Made by a program: the position numbers and the translations under genes. A stretch of 64,000 nt of DNA from DASXRA01 sp036506155 (lineage in GTDB: Bacteria; Actinomycetota; Actinomycetes; Mycobacteriales; Jatrophihabitantaceae). The first letter of the stretch is position 1, and each line of letters opens with the position of its first letter. Shown one piece after another: positions 44,045 through 52,568 of this stretch. The stretch covers positions 18,373 through 82,372 of the forward strand of contig DASXSF010000083.1 of NCBI GenBank assembly GCA_036506155.1. The letters are read 5' to 3'. The notes under the pieces were generated by a model. That model did no database searches. It was not told the origin of the DNA and worked only from the letters and a program-made list of their open reading frames with translations.

Positions 44045-44431
44045 TCACGCGCTGGGATCGTCGAGCCGCGCCCGCAGCGCCTCGGGCGCGACCTGCCTGT
44101 AGGCGTCGCGCACGATCTCTGCGATCGCGGCCCAGTCGGGCACCTCGTCGATGCGTACCCCTATCCAGCCACGGTGCCCGACATACGGCGGCCGGTAGTA
44201 GTGGTGCGGATCGTCGGCGACGTACGCCTCTTGTGCCCCGGGTGGCGCGGCGCACCAGAAGCCGAGGTGATCCGCGCCGTGGTGGTGGTCGTCCAGCATC
44301 GCGAACAGCTTCTTGTCTCGAACGAAGAAGCCGGGCTCGCCGTGAGTCGGCCGCTCGGTTACTTCGGGCAGCGCGAGACACAGCTCGCGTAGCCGCTGGA
44401 CGGCTAGCTCGTCGGGACGGAGTCGAGCCAA
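44045..44431 (-). CDS. MmcQ/YjbR-like protein
   Basis: About 128 aa. The fold is recognised from LRELCLALPEVTERPTHGEPGFFVRDKKLF, the HHYYRPPYVGHRGWIGVRID core and the closing DAYRQVAPEALRARL. Such proteins have a double-wing DNA-binding-like fold of unknown role. The only in-frame start is TTG 44431, inside the end of padR; a non-standard start or slightly different N terminus is possible. Confidence 0.8.
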   Translation of the reverse strand: MARLRPDELAVQRLRELCLALPEVTERPTHGEPGFFVRDKKLFAMLDDHHHGADHLGFWCAAPPGAQEAYVADDPHHYYRPPYVGHRGWIGVRIDEVPDWAAIAEIVRDAYRQVAPEALRARLDDPSA

Positions 44432-44910
44432 CGGATCAACGCCCGCTCGTATGCGACGGCGAACTCGACGGCAACGGCACCGTAAGTGTCACCGGCCTTC
44501 TTCAGCTCGGCGGCCTCCCTCTTGTGCGCGGCAAGCGCGGCCTCGTGTTCCTGCCTCGCCGACTCGACGATCTCGCGGCGCTGCCGGGTCGACAGGTGCT
44601 TGCCGAAACCGAGCCGAAGCACAGCCTGGCTGCGCACTGAGTCACCGCCGTTGTGCGCATTCGCCCATTGGGCGAATGCCTTTCGTCCCGAGGCGGTAAG
44701 GGAATACGGGTGACTGGAGCGCGCACCCTCTTTGCCCGCCTTGACGTAGCCGACACGCGCGAGCCCCGGCAACTCGCGGTAGACCTGACTACGTGTGACC
44801 CCACCCTGAGCTGTCAGCCGTCGTGACGCGGCCGCCACGATGTTTCCGCCGGTTGCCGGGCCATCGTGCAGCACGCCGAGGATGACGGCGGACGTTGAGT
44901 TCAGCCCCAT
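44404..44910 (-). CDS. PadR-family transcriptional regulator
   Basis: 168 aa. Winged helix (SAVILGVLHDGPATGGNIVAA; SQVYRELPGLARVGYVKAG) followed by a helical C-terminal dimerisation domain. It overlaps the YjbR-like gene and probably autoregulates the pair. Confidence 0.85.
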   Translation of the reverse strand: MGLNSTSAVILGVLHDGPATGGNIVAAASRRLTAQGGVTRSQVYRELPGLARVGYVKAGKEGARSSHPYSLTASGRKAFAQWANAHNGGDSVRSQAVLRLGFGKHLSTRQRREIVESARQEHEAALAAHKREAAELKKAGDTYGAVAVEFAVAYERALIRWLDSVPTS

Positions 44911-45008
44911 TCACGCAGATTCGCAGATGCGCTCGGTAACTGTCCAGTCGAACTTGCGAGGCCTGAGACACGCATACAGGTAACATTCAGCACATTCTGC
45001 TGCACGGC

Positions 45009-45452
45009 TCACTGGCCGACGACGCTCGACCGTGCTGAGGAGCTCACCGTCGCCACGACGCCATCGGGCTTGCCGAACAGCCACCCGAAGGCAATCTTCG
45101 ACCGCCGCCGGCAGGACACGGTGACCTCGGTACGGTCTTCGTTCAACGAGGCGGTGAGCCGGATCGGCGAACGCCACGGATCGCGTGCCAGGTATGCGTC
45201 CACGGCGACCTGGACGTCGCCGAGCTGCAAGAACCCGCTGCTCTGTGCGGCGCCGACGTCGCGCCCGCCGGCGAAGTCGACGGAGTTGGCCGCGGCGATC
45301 GCCGCGCCGTCGCAGACGTCCTGCAGGTCGACGCGCTTGGCGAAGGCATCCGTGGCCGCGACGTAGCCAGCAGCGACCAGCATCACCAGCAACCAACAGC
45401 CCAGAATCAACGGGATCACTGAGCCCCGATCGTCCCGCAGCCTTGCGATCAC
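45009..45452 (-). CDS. TadG-like pilus assembly protein
   Basis: 147 aa. Begins with the Tad-type N terminus DDRGSVIPLILGCWLLVMLVAAGYVAATDA (one helix), then VDLQDVCDGAAIAAANSVD, typical of the putative Flp pilus-assembly TadG N-terminal domain. Last gene of the tad operon, overlapping its neighbour by 4 bp. Confidence 0.8.
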   Translation of the reverse strand: MIARLRDDRGSVIPLILGCWLLVMLVAAGYVAATDAFAKRVDLQDVCDGAAIAAANSVDFAGGRDVGAAQSSGFLQLGDVQVAVDAYLARDPWRSPIRLTASLNEDRTEVTVSCRRRSKIAFGWLFGKPDGVVATVSSSARSSVVGQ

Positions 45453-45898
45453 GACGGCTGCACGGTCCGGAAGTCGTCGACATGGATGACGTAGCGCCCG
45501 ATCGTCGTGATGCCGTGTCCCGCCACCAGCGTCGGGACGCCGGGCAGCTGCGCATGCCGCACGACGCAGACTGCGAACACCGCGCCGGGCGCCAGCACGG
45601 GCGCGACCGTCGCGGACCGGCAGGATGTGTTCGGGGGCACGAATCGCACCTCGGCGTCGTCGGGTAAGCCCTCGTCGGCGAGCGCCAGGCGCACCGCAGC
45701 GCGGGCGCGCGCCAGCGCGTCGGCGGTCGAGGCGCCCGACGCGAAGGCTCGGCCGGCTTCACGCGCCGCCTGCGCGACGGCGACGTTGCTGCGCTGGATC
45801 GAGGCGACCGCCGTCACGAAGTACACGATCGGCACGAGAATCATCAGCGCCACGAAGATGAACTCGATCGCGGCGTTGCCCGACTCCTGGGTCCTCAC
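45449..45898 (-). CDS. TadE-family minor pilin-like protein
   Basis: 149 aa. ESGNAAIEFIFVALMILVPIVYFV forms the single N-terminal helix, followed by the IQRSNVAVAQAAREAGRA segment common to TadE proteins. Start and stop overlap the flanking genes by 4 bp each. Confidence 0.85.
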   Translation of the reverse strand: MRTQESGNAAIEFIFVALMILVPIVYFVTAVASIQRSNVAVAQAAREAGRAFASGASTADALARARAAVRLALADEGLPDDAEVRFVPPNTSCRSATVAPVLAPGAVFAVCVVRHAQLPGVPTLVAGHGITTIGRYVIHVDDFRTVQPS

Positions 45899-46332
45899 GG
45901 CGCGCCCTCTTTGAGCACCCGCGCCGTCACGTCGATCGACAACACGCGCCCGAGCGGCAGGAAGATCGACTTGACGTGTCCTCGGCAGTGCACGACTGCC
46001 AGCGTCAAACCGGTGACGTCCCGGCCGGCGCTGCCGTGGCAGGGCAGACTGCGGGCAATCGTCGCACTCGAGCCCTGACGCACCAGCGCGGTCGCGTGTT
46101 CGCCCCCGTCGCGGTAGTCGACGCCCTGGTTCGCCGCGTACCGGGCGCCTGCCGCCGCGCCGGCCTGCACGATGTTGCGGACGTAGAGATAGACCGCCAC
46201 CTGCAGGACGCCGAATACCAGAAAGATCAGCAGCACGGCGATCAGCACGAACTCGGCGACCGCAGAGCCGCCTTCGCGGCGCGGACTATTTGGTGTTGCT
46301 CGTGACCGAGTCGATCGCATTGCTGATCGCAT
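45895..46332 (-). CDS. TadE-family minor pilin-like protein
   Basis: 145 aa. A basic N terminus precedes REGGSAVAEFVLIAVLLIFLVFGVLQV, the TadE motif and helix, then RNIVQAGAAAGARYAANQG. The ATG at 46332 lies inside the end of the Flp gene (47-bp overlap); ATG 46320 is also possible. Confidence 0.85.
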   Translation of the reverse strand: MRSAMRSTRSRATPNSPRREGGSAVAEFVLIAVLLIFLVFGVLQVAVYLYVRNIVQAGAAAGARYAANQGVDYRDGGEHATALVRQGSSATIARSLPCHGSAGRDVTGLTLAVVHCRGHVKSIFLPLGRVLSIDVTARVLKEGAP

Positions 46333-46495
46333 CGACGATCTTCCCTCGGAACACGGCGAAGATCACGACCACGAGCCCGGCCGTCATCACGGTCACCATC
46401 ACCCAGCCCGGCACATCGCCACGCTCCGCGTCGCGTCCCCGTACCCGCGCGTATGCGCCGGCCATCCAGGCGGCCAGCATGTCCAAGGGCACCAT
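46286..46495 (-). CDS. Flp-type small membrane pilin-like protein
   Basis: 69 aa. RGDVPGWVMVTVMTAGLVVVIF gives one long helix preceded by a charged segment, then IVDAISNAIDSV. Position between tadC and the tadE genes marks it as the structural Flp-like subunit. Confidence 0.78.
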   Translation of the reverse strand: MVPLDMLAAWMAGAYARVRGRDAERGDVPGWVMVTVMTAGLVVVIFAVFRGKIVDAISNAIDSVTSNTK

Positions 46496-46513
46496 CGCCG
46501 GGTCATCCCTTCC

Positions 46514-47458
46514 TTACCGGGTAAGCGATACCAACGTCGAGACCGCCGGAAAGAGCGCGAACAGCACTGTGACCGGCAACAGCATGAACACCACGGGAAG
46601 CATCATCGAGATCTCCTTGCGCCCACCGGCCTCGAGCAGCGCGCGCTTGCCCGCCTCACGGACGTCAACCGCCTGCGCGCGCAGCACATCGGCGAGCGGG
46701 GTGCCGCGCTCGATCGCCACGACCAGTCCCTGCACGAAACGCGAGAACTCGTCGAGCGTTGTCCGCTCGGCTAGGTCAGCGAGGGCCGTCGTCAGCGGCG
46801 TGCCGGACCGCGCGCGGGCCAGAGCCGCCGCCAGGTCGCGGGCGAGTTCGCCGTGGGTGAGCCGGCACACCCGTAGCAGCGCGTCCGGCGGCGCCTCGCC
46901 GGCCACCACAGCCAACGCGAGGAGGTCGGCAACCACCGGAAATTCCGCGAGCATGGCGGCCTCGCGGCGCTGCAACTGCCGGGTGAGCTGCCAGTCTCGG
47001 GACAGCACGCCCGCAGCGAGACCGATCAGCGCCGCACCCCCTGCGAGCACCGGGTCGACGCCGCCGCGGGCCACCCCGATCAGCACGACCACCAGCCCGC
47101 CGCCGACCATGCCGATCGCGCCCCACACGACCTGCTCGATGCGGAACTCCTCCACGGTGGCGCCAGAACCCAACCCACCGAGGCGGCGGCGCACCGACAC
47201 CGAGCCGCCCACCACCCGGTCGAGGAAGCCCACCGCATCGCCGATCACCGGCCCGAACAACCGGCGCACAACGATGAACGGCGCCGCCGTGGCCGTGGGA
47301 CGCGCCAGCAGCTTCGACGGCTGCGGGGTGTCGCCGAGGTACGGGGCCACCCGATCGACCAGGCGGACCGGGCGCATCGGCGGAGCCGCCCGCACCGCAA
47401 GCAGGACGCCCGCGGCAAACAGCAGCCCGAGCAGTGCACCCAGTAGGAGCGACGTCAT
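46514..47458 (-). CDS. Type II secretion F-domain protein TadC
   Basis: 314 aa, ATG 47458 chosen over a longer upstream frame. T2SS-F domain: AEFPVVADLLALAVVAGEAPPDAL and FVQGLVVAIERGTPLADVLRAQA, between about five helices. Inner-membrane platform of the pilus with TadB. Overlaps tadB by 4 bp. Confidence 0.9.
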   Translation of the reverse strand: MTSLLLGALLGLLFAAGVLLAVRAAPPMRPVRLVDRVAPYLGDTPQPSKLLARPTATAAPFIVVRRLFGPVIGDAVGFLDRVVGGSVSVRRRLGGLGSGATVEEFRIEQVVWGAIGMVGGGLVVVLIGVARGGVDPVLAGGAALIGLAAGVLSRDWQLTRQLQRREAAMLAEFPVVADLLALAVVAGEAPPDALLRVCRLTHGELARDLAAALARARSGTPLTTALADLAERTTLDEFSRFVQGLVVAIERGTPLADVLRAQAVDVREAGKRALLEAGGRKEISMMLPVVFMLLPVTVLFALFPAVSTLVSLTR

Positions 47459-48315
47459 CGCAGCACCCGTCGCTCCTGAGGCAGCATGCCTATGCGCAGC
47501 ATGATGCGGTAGGCGACGACGCAGACCGCCGCGCCGACGGCCAGCAGCACGACGCCGCCCGTCGAGTTGTACGCCTGCAACGTGGCCGACTCTGTGCCTA
47601 GAAGCAGCAGCACGATCCATGGGGCCGCGACGGCCAGACGTGCCGCGTTCACCACCCAGCCCTGGCGGGTCTCGAGCTCGGCGCGGGTGCGGGCATCGGA
47701 ACGCAGCAGCTCGGACAACGTCCGCAGCACGGTGCCCAGGTCGCTTCCGCCGACCTCGCGGGCGACCCGCATCGTCTCGCAGACCCGGTCGCCAACCGGG
47801 TCGGCCAGATCGTCCTTCAACGCGTCAAGGCACTCGCCGAACCGGCCGCTGGCGCGGTATGCGCCGCTGAACCGGGCGAACGCCGGTCGCAGCGGCTCCG
47901 GGCCGCGCAACGCCAGCGCGGACAGGCCCTCAGGCAGCGACATGCCGGCGCGTACGGCCGAGGCGAGGTTGTCGACCGCCTCGGGCCAGAGCTCGCGCAG
48001 CGCAACCTGCCGGCGCCGGCGCATCCGCTGCAGCACCGTGATCGGGCCGAAGAACCCGAACACTGCGAAGCATGCCGCAACGGCGAGGGTCGACGTCATC
48101 CCCACGACGATCGCCCCGACGACGACGGCAGACAGAAGCTGTACACCGAGCAACTGCGCCGGCCCGACACCGTCGACGCCGGCCTGGCGCAGCAGGTCGG
48201 TGCAGCTCACGATCCACGTCCGCGTCGTCGCGGCCCGCCGGCGTGGCGCCCGCGGGCCACTGCGCCAGATCAGTAGCAACCCGCAGCCGAACACCAGCCC
48301 CAGCAGGGCCCCCAC
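47455..48315 (-). CDS. Type II secretion F-domain protein TadB
   Basis: 286 aa from GTG 48315, directly after the tadA stop. The core reads ELWPEAVDNLASAVRAGMSLPEGLSALA and VAREVGGSDLGTVLRTLSELLRSDA, flanked by helices. Second platform protein of the pilus. Confidence 0.9.
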   Translation of the reverse strand: MGALLGLVFGCGLLLIWRSGPRAPRRRAATTRTWIVSCTDLLRQAGVDGVGPAQLLGVQLLSAVVVGAIVVGMTSTLAVAACFAVFGFFGPITVLQRMRRRRQVALRELWPEAVDNLASAVRAGMSLPEGLSALALRGPEPLRPAFARFSGAYRASGRFGECLDALKDDLADPVGDRVCETMRVAREVGGSDLGTVLRTLSELLRSDARTRAELETRQGWVVNAARLAVAAPWIVLLLLGTESATLQAYNSTGGVVLLAVGAAVCVVAYRIMLRIGMLPQERRVLR

Positions 48316-48316
48316 G

Positions 48317-49570
48317 TCACGCCTCCCCGACTGCGCGAGGCACCATCCGATGCCCGAGCGCCGAGATGACGTCGATACCGGCCGCCTCGAACTGCTCGGG
48401 ACGGGGCGGGTAGCCGTCGGCGCGTTCGAGACGTCCGCTCCGCGAGGAGAAAATGTCCGTGGTCTCGATGACGTCGCGTTCCACCCTGCCGGGTACTCCG
48501 ACGATCTCGCGCACCCGCCGGTGCCCGGTGCCGTCGGAGGCCAGGTGCACGACAATGTCGACGCTGGCCGCCACGGTCGGCACCACGAACGCGGCCGACA
48601 CATTCTCGCCCGCCAGCAGCGGCAGCGTGCACATCTTGACCAGCGCCTCGCGCGCCGAGTTCGCGTGCAGGCTGCACATGCCCGGGATTCCGGAATTCAA
48701 GGCAATCAGCAAATCCAGGCACTCCTCTTGGCGCACCTCGCCGACGATCAGCCGGGACGGGCGCATGCGAAGTGCCTCTTTCACCAGGCGGCGCAACGGG
48801 ATGTCCCCGGTGCCCTCGAGGTTGGCCTGCCGAGTTTGCATCGACACCACGTCCGGCAGGACAAGCTGAAGTTCGAAGACCTCCTCGACGGTGACCACCC
48901 GCTCGCGGGCCGGGATCGCCCCGCAGAGCGCGTTCAGGAGCGTCGTCTTTCCTGCCTGCGTCCCGCCCGACACGAGAATGTTCAGCCCCGCCGCGACGCA
49001 GGCTTCCAGGAAGTGGGCCGCCTGGTCGGTGAGCGATCCGATGGCGACCAGCTCGTCCAGCGTGTGCAGCCCTAGAACGAACTTGCGGATGTTGACCGCC
49101 ATGTGTTCGCGGGTGATCTGCGGGATGACGACGTGCAATCGCGAGCCGTCGGTGAGCATTGCGTCCACGAAGGGGTGGCTGAGATCAAGGCGGCGGCCGG
49201 ACGTCCGTAGCATGCGCTCGACCAGCTCGGCGACCTGGTCGGCGGTGAGGATCAGCGTGGTGAGCTCGGAGCGACCGCGCCTGGCGACGAAGACCCGGCC
49301 CGGCTCATTGATCCAGATCTCCTCGATGGACGGATCGTCGAGGAACGGTTGCAGCGGCCCGAATCCGGCAACGGCGTCGAGAATCGCGCGGGCCAGCTGC
49401 GTCGCGTCGCCTAGCGGTGGCAGGGCCGACGTGACGGCCCGGTCGAGGTAGTCGGCGATGACGTCGTCGATCAGCCGCCGGACGACGCCCGGCTCGGCGA
49501 CGGGGTCGATGCCGCGCCGCCGGACGAGTTCGCGCACCTCGCCCTCGACGATCGCCAATCCCGTTGCCAC
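48317..49570 (-). CDS. Pilus ATPase TadA/CpaF
   Basis: 417-aa secretion ATPase: N-terminal domain, then Walker A VSGGTQAGKTTLLN, Asp box TVEEVFELQL, Walker B SRLIVGEVRQEECLD and a His box (GMCSLHANSARE). It powers Flp pilus assembly. First gene of the operon. Neither a TadZ-type localisation factor nor a prepilin peptidase is adjacent. Confidence 0.94.
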   Translation of the reverse strand: MATGLAIVEGEVRELVRRRGIDPVAEPGVVRRLIDDVIADYLDRAVTSALPPLGDATQLARAILDAVAGFGPLQPFLDDPSIEEIWINEPGRVFVARRGRSELTTLILTADQVAELVERMLRTSGRRLDLSHPFVDAMLTDGSRLHVVIPQITREHMAVNIRKFVLGLHTLDELVAIGSLTDQAAHFLEACVAAGLNILVSGGTQAGKTTLLNALCGAIPARERVVTVEEVFELQLVLPDVVSMQTRQANLEGTGDIPLRRLVKEALRMRPSRLIVGEVRQEECLDLLIALNSGIPGMCSLHANSAREALVKMCTLPLLAGENVSAAFVVPTVAASVDIVVHLASDGTGHRRVREIVGVPGRVERDVIETTDIFSSRSGRLERADGYPPRPEQFEAAGIDVISALGHRMVPRAVGEA

Positions 49571-49712
49571 ACGCCTCTCCCAGATGGGCGCTTACGTCCG
49601 GGAGAGCGTAGTGCGTCCACGTACCTGGTGGGATGGGGTGGGTACACGCTGTGGACAAGGCCCAACGAAAGTCCCTCGCACCGCATCCGAGCCATCAGGG
49701 AAAGTGGTAGAG

Positions 49713-50879
49713 GTGACCATCACGGCGCCGGCACGGACCCGGCAGCGGGCCCGGGCCGCTGTCGCGGTCACCTTCGCCGCGAACGGGATGCTGTTCGGCT
49801 CGTGGGTGCCGCGCATCCCGGAGATCAAGCACAACCTGCACCTGTCGTCTGCCGCGCTGGGCTTTGCCCTGCTCGCGCCCGCTGTCGGCTCGGTGCTGTC
49901 CATGAAGGTGTACGGGCGGGCCAGCGCGCGGTTCGGGAGCGCCCGGCTGACCCGGTTCAGCATGGTGCTGTTCTGCGCGTTGGCCTGGCTGCCCGGCCTC
50001 GCCGGCAATCTGCCGGCACTGTGGCTCACCCTGTTCCTCTGGGGCGGCGCGGTCGGCGGGCTGGACGTGGTGATGAACGCCCAGGGCGTCACCGTCGAGC
50101 AGGCGTACGGGCGCCCTGTCTTGTCGGGGTTTCACGCGGCCTGGAGCATCGGCTCGCTCACCGGCGCGCTCATCGGGGGCGCCTGCGCCGGCGCGCATGT
50201 CCCGATCGCCGCACAGCAGGCCGCACTTGCCGCCGTGTTGCTGGTCGTGGTCCTACTTGCGAGCCGCGCGTTCCTGCCGGACCCTGCGCACCACGCCGAG
50301 GTCACGCAGCCAGGCCGGCGCGGCTTGCCGGAACTACGTCTCGTCCTGCTCGGCATCGCCGGGCTGTTCGCGCTTATGAGCGAGGGCGCCGTTGCCGACT
50401 GGAGCGGCGTGCTGCTGCGTGACAACCTGCACGCGAGCCCTGGCCAGGTCGGCCTCGCGTACGCGGCCTTCAGCGCGACGATGACGGCCGGACGGTTCGT
50501 CGGCGACCGACTGGTGCACTCGCTGGGGCGGGTTCGCTCGATCGCCGCGCTCACTGTCGTCGGCGGGGCCGGGCTCGCCGGCGGAATGGCATTCCACTCG
50601 CTGCCGGGAGCGGTGATCGGCTTCGCGCTGCTGGGCGTCGGGTTGTCGGTCATGGTTCCCGTGGTGTTCAGCACGGCTGCGGACGGTGCTGCGCCGGGGC
50701 CGGCCATCGCCACGGTGTCGACCCTGGGCTACACGGGATTCCTCGTCGGCCCGACCGCGATCGGCCTGATCGCGCAGGGCACCAGCGTGCCGTTCGCACT
50801 GTGGCTACTGCCGATCTTCACTGTCGTCGGCGGTGTGCTCGGAATCTCAGCGGTGCACCTGACGGCCCGCCGAGGCTAG
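49713..50879 (+). CDS. MFS transporter
   Basis: About 388 aa, twelve helices. The N-terminal half begins VAVTFAANGMLFGSWVPRIPEIK; the loop DRLVHSLGRVRS resembles an MFS motif A in the second half. The family (YbjJ/FucP-like inner-membrane MFS) contains sugar or drug permeases; the substrate is unknown, but ribokinase on the other strand hints at a pentose. GTG 49704 is an alternative start. Confidence 0.85.
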   Translation: MTITAPARTRQRARAAVAVTFAANGMLFGSWVPRIPEIKHNLHLSSAALGFALLAPAVGSVLSMKVYGRASARFGSARLTRFSMVLFCALAWLPGLAGNLPALWLTLFLWGGAVGGLDVVMNAQGVTVEQAYGRPVLSGFHAAWSIGSLTGALIGGACAGAHVPIAAQQAALAAVLLVVVLLASRAFLPDPAHHAEVTQPGRRGLPELRLVLLGIAGLFALMSEGAVADWSGVLLRDNLHASPGQVGLAYAAFSATMTAGRFVGDRLVHSLGRVRSIAALTVVGGAGLAGGMAFHSLPGAVIGFALLGVGLSVMVPVVFSTAADGAAPGPAIATVSTLGYTGFLVGPTAIGLIAQGTSVPFALWLLPIFTVVGGVLGISAVHLTARRG

Positions 50880-51757
50880 CGCTCGGCGGAGTGCTCACGC
50901 AGGAACGCATCGATCTCGGCTCGGTCCGGCAGGGACGCCGAGGCGCCGAACCGCTGGACGGACAGCGCTGCCGCGGCGCTCGCCCAACGCAGCGCGCCAT
51001 CCAGATCCGTGTGCTCGCCGCGGGCGACCGCGAAGGCGCCGACGAACGCGTCGCCGGCCCCCGTGGTGTCGACGGCGGCCACCTGGAATGCCGGGATGGT
51101 CAGCGACGCCAAGCCGCGTCGTTCATAGCGCGCACCGGCGGCGCCGAGGGTGACGAGCAGGTCGCGATGCTCAGCCGGGCTGAGGTTGAGTGCGGCGGCC
51201 TCATGCTCGTTGGGCACGAGCAGGTCGACGGCATCGAGCAGTTCGGCAGGCAGCCGCGCAGCGGGCGCGGGCGTGAGCACGACAGCAACACCTCGACTGT
51301 GCGCGCACCGCGCCGCTTCGACGACGGCCGCCATGGGAAGCTCCAGCTGCAGCAGCAGGACCTCGGCGCCGGCGATCGCCGCACGATGGACCTCGCTCAA
51401 GGCCTGCACGGTGCCGTTCGCGCCGGGCACGACAACGATCGAGTTCGCGCCCGCCGCGTCGACCGTGATGTGTGCCGTGCCGGTAGGTGCGGCCGCCGTG
51501 TCCAGCGCGGAGACGTCCACTCCGCCGGCGGCGAGCAGCGCGCGGATCTGTGTGCCGTACACGTCGTCCCCGACGGCACCGGCGAAGCGAACCTCTCCCC
51601 CGGCGCGTGCTGCGGCGAGCGCCTGGTTGGCCCCCTTGCCACCGGGCACCGTCCGGAACCTGCCGCCGGTCACCGTCTCACCGAGCCGCGGTGCGCGGTC
51701 GGCGTTCACCACCAGGTCCATGTTGGCGCTACCCAGCACCGTGATCCGAATCGGCAT
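50876..51757 (-). CDS. rbsK: Ribokinase (PfkB family)
   Basis: 293 aa. N-terminal GSANMDLVV, sugar-binding VPGGKGANQALAAARAGG and the C-terminal PfkB signature DTTGAGDAFVGAFA with catalytic Asp. It phosphorylates ribose to ribose-5-phosphate. Converges with the MFS gene, overlapping by 4 bp; start ATG 51757. Confidence 0.92.
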   Translation of the reverse strand: MPIRITVLGSANMDLVVNADRAPRLGETVTGGRFRTVPGGKGANQALAAARAGGEVRFAGAVGDDVYGTQIRALLAAGGVDVSALDTAAAPTGTAHITVDAAGANSIVVVPGANGTVQALSEVHRAAIAGAEVLLLQLELPMAAVVEAARCAHSRGVAVVLTPAPAARLPAELLDAVDLLVPNEHEAAALNLSPAEHRDLLVTLGAAGARYERRGLASLTIPAFQVAAVDTTGAGDAFVGAFAVARGEHTDLDGALRWASAAAALSVQRFGASASLPDRAEIDAFLREHSAER

Positions 51758-51826
51758 GGCAACGGCATACCACGAGGCGGAACGTGCGTTCGGTAGGGTC
51801 GTGTTGACTGCTCGGGGAGGCACCGC

Positions 51827-52564
51827 GTGAATACAGCTCGGCTGCGGTTTCGGGCACCGCCCGCGCTGCTGTTCTCCCCGGCTCCGTGGACGGCGACGTG
51901 GTACCTGTTCTGCTCGCTGCTGCTCGGAGTTGTGGGGTTCGTGCTCGCGCTGACTGCACTGCTGACCGGCGCGATCCTCGGCTGGTTGTGGCTGGGCCTT
52001 CCGCTACTCGCCGCCGGATTGGCTGTCACTCGGGCTATAGCCAGCGTCGAGCGGCATCGGATCAGACCGCCGATCCCGGCGCCGTACCGCCCGGTGCACA
52101 TGCACGGCTTCCGGGCGCGGATCGGCGAGCGGCTGCGCGACCCGGCCACGCGACGCGACACGGTCTTGCTCGTCGTCCTGTGGGTACCGCTGTTCGCGCT
52201 CGACACGGTGGCGCTGACGTTATGGCTGGTCAGCTTCGCACTGATCAGCCTGCCGATCTGGTATCGGTACGTGCCGGCGACGTTCGACAACGGCACGACG
52301 GCGCACGGCGTGGCGTTCGGCTCCTTCCCGAACGGTCCGCACGGCGAGGGCGCTCGGGGCGTGTTCGTCGGCGACCTGCCCACGGCGCTGCTCGCCGCGG
52401 CAGTCGGCGTGGTGCTGCTGGTCGCCGCCGCGAACTACGTCATCGTGGCCGCGGCCCGCGCGCACGCGGGCATGACCCGCGCCTTGCTGCGTCCGACAGC
52501 CGATCGGCCCGCCCCGGTCCGGCAGGTGCGCAGCGCCGATGCGGAGGTCCGCGTCACGCGGTGA
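51827..52564 (+). CDS. Sensor-like membrane protein (histidine-kinase-type sensor domain alone)
   Basis: 245 aa, GTG start. Two helices, an amphipathic middle (FRARIGERLRDPATRRDTVLL), and two pairs of further helices resemble the putative sensor domain found at the N terminus of actinobacterial histidine kinases (WLGLPLLAAGLAVTRAIASVER). No kinase domain follows, so it is a stand-alone module of unknown role. Confidence 0.72.
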   Translation: MNTARLRFRAPPALLFSPAPWTATWYLFCSLLLGVVGFVLALTALLTGAILGWLWLGLPLLAAGLAVTRAIASVERHRIRPPIPAPYRPVHMHGFRARIGERLRDPATRRDTVLLVVLWVPLFALDTVALTLWLVSFALISLPIWYRYVPATFDNGTTAHGVAFGSFPNGPHGEGARGVFVGDLPTALLAAAVGVVLLVAAANYVIVAAARAHAGMTRALLRPTADRPAPVRQVRSADAEVRVTR

Positions 52565-52568
52565 GCGG

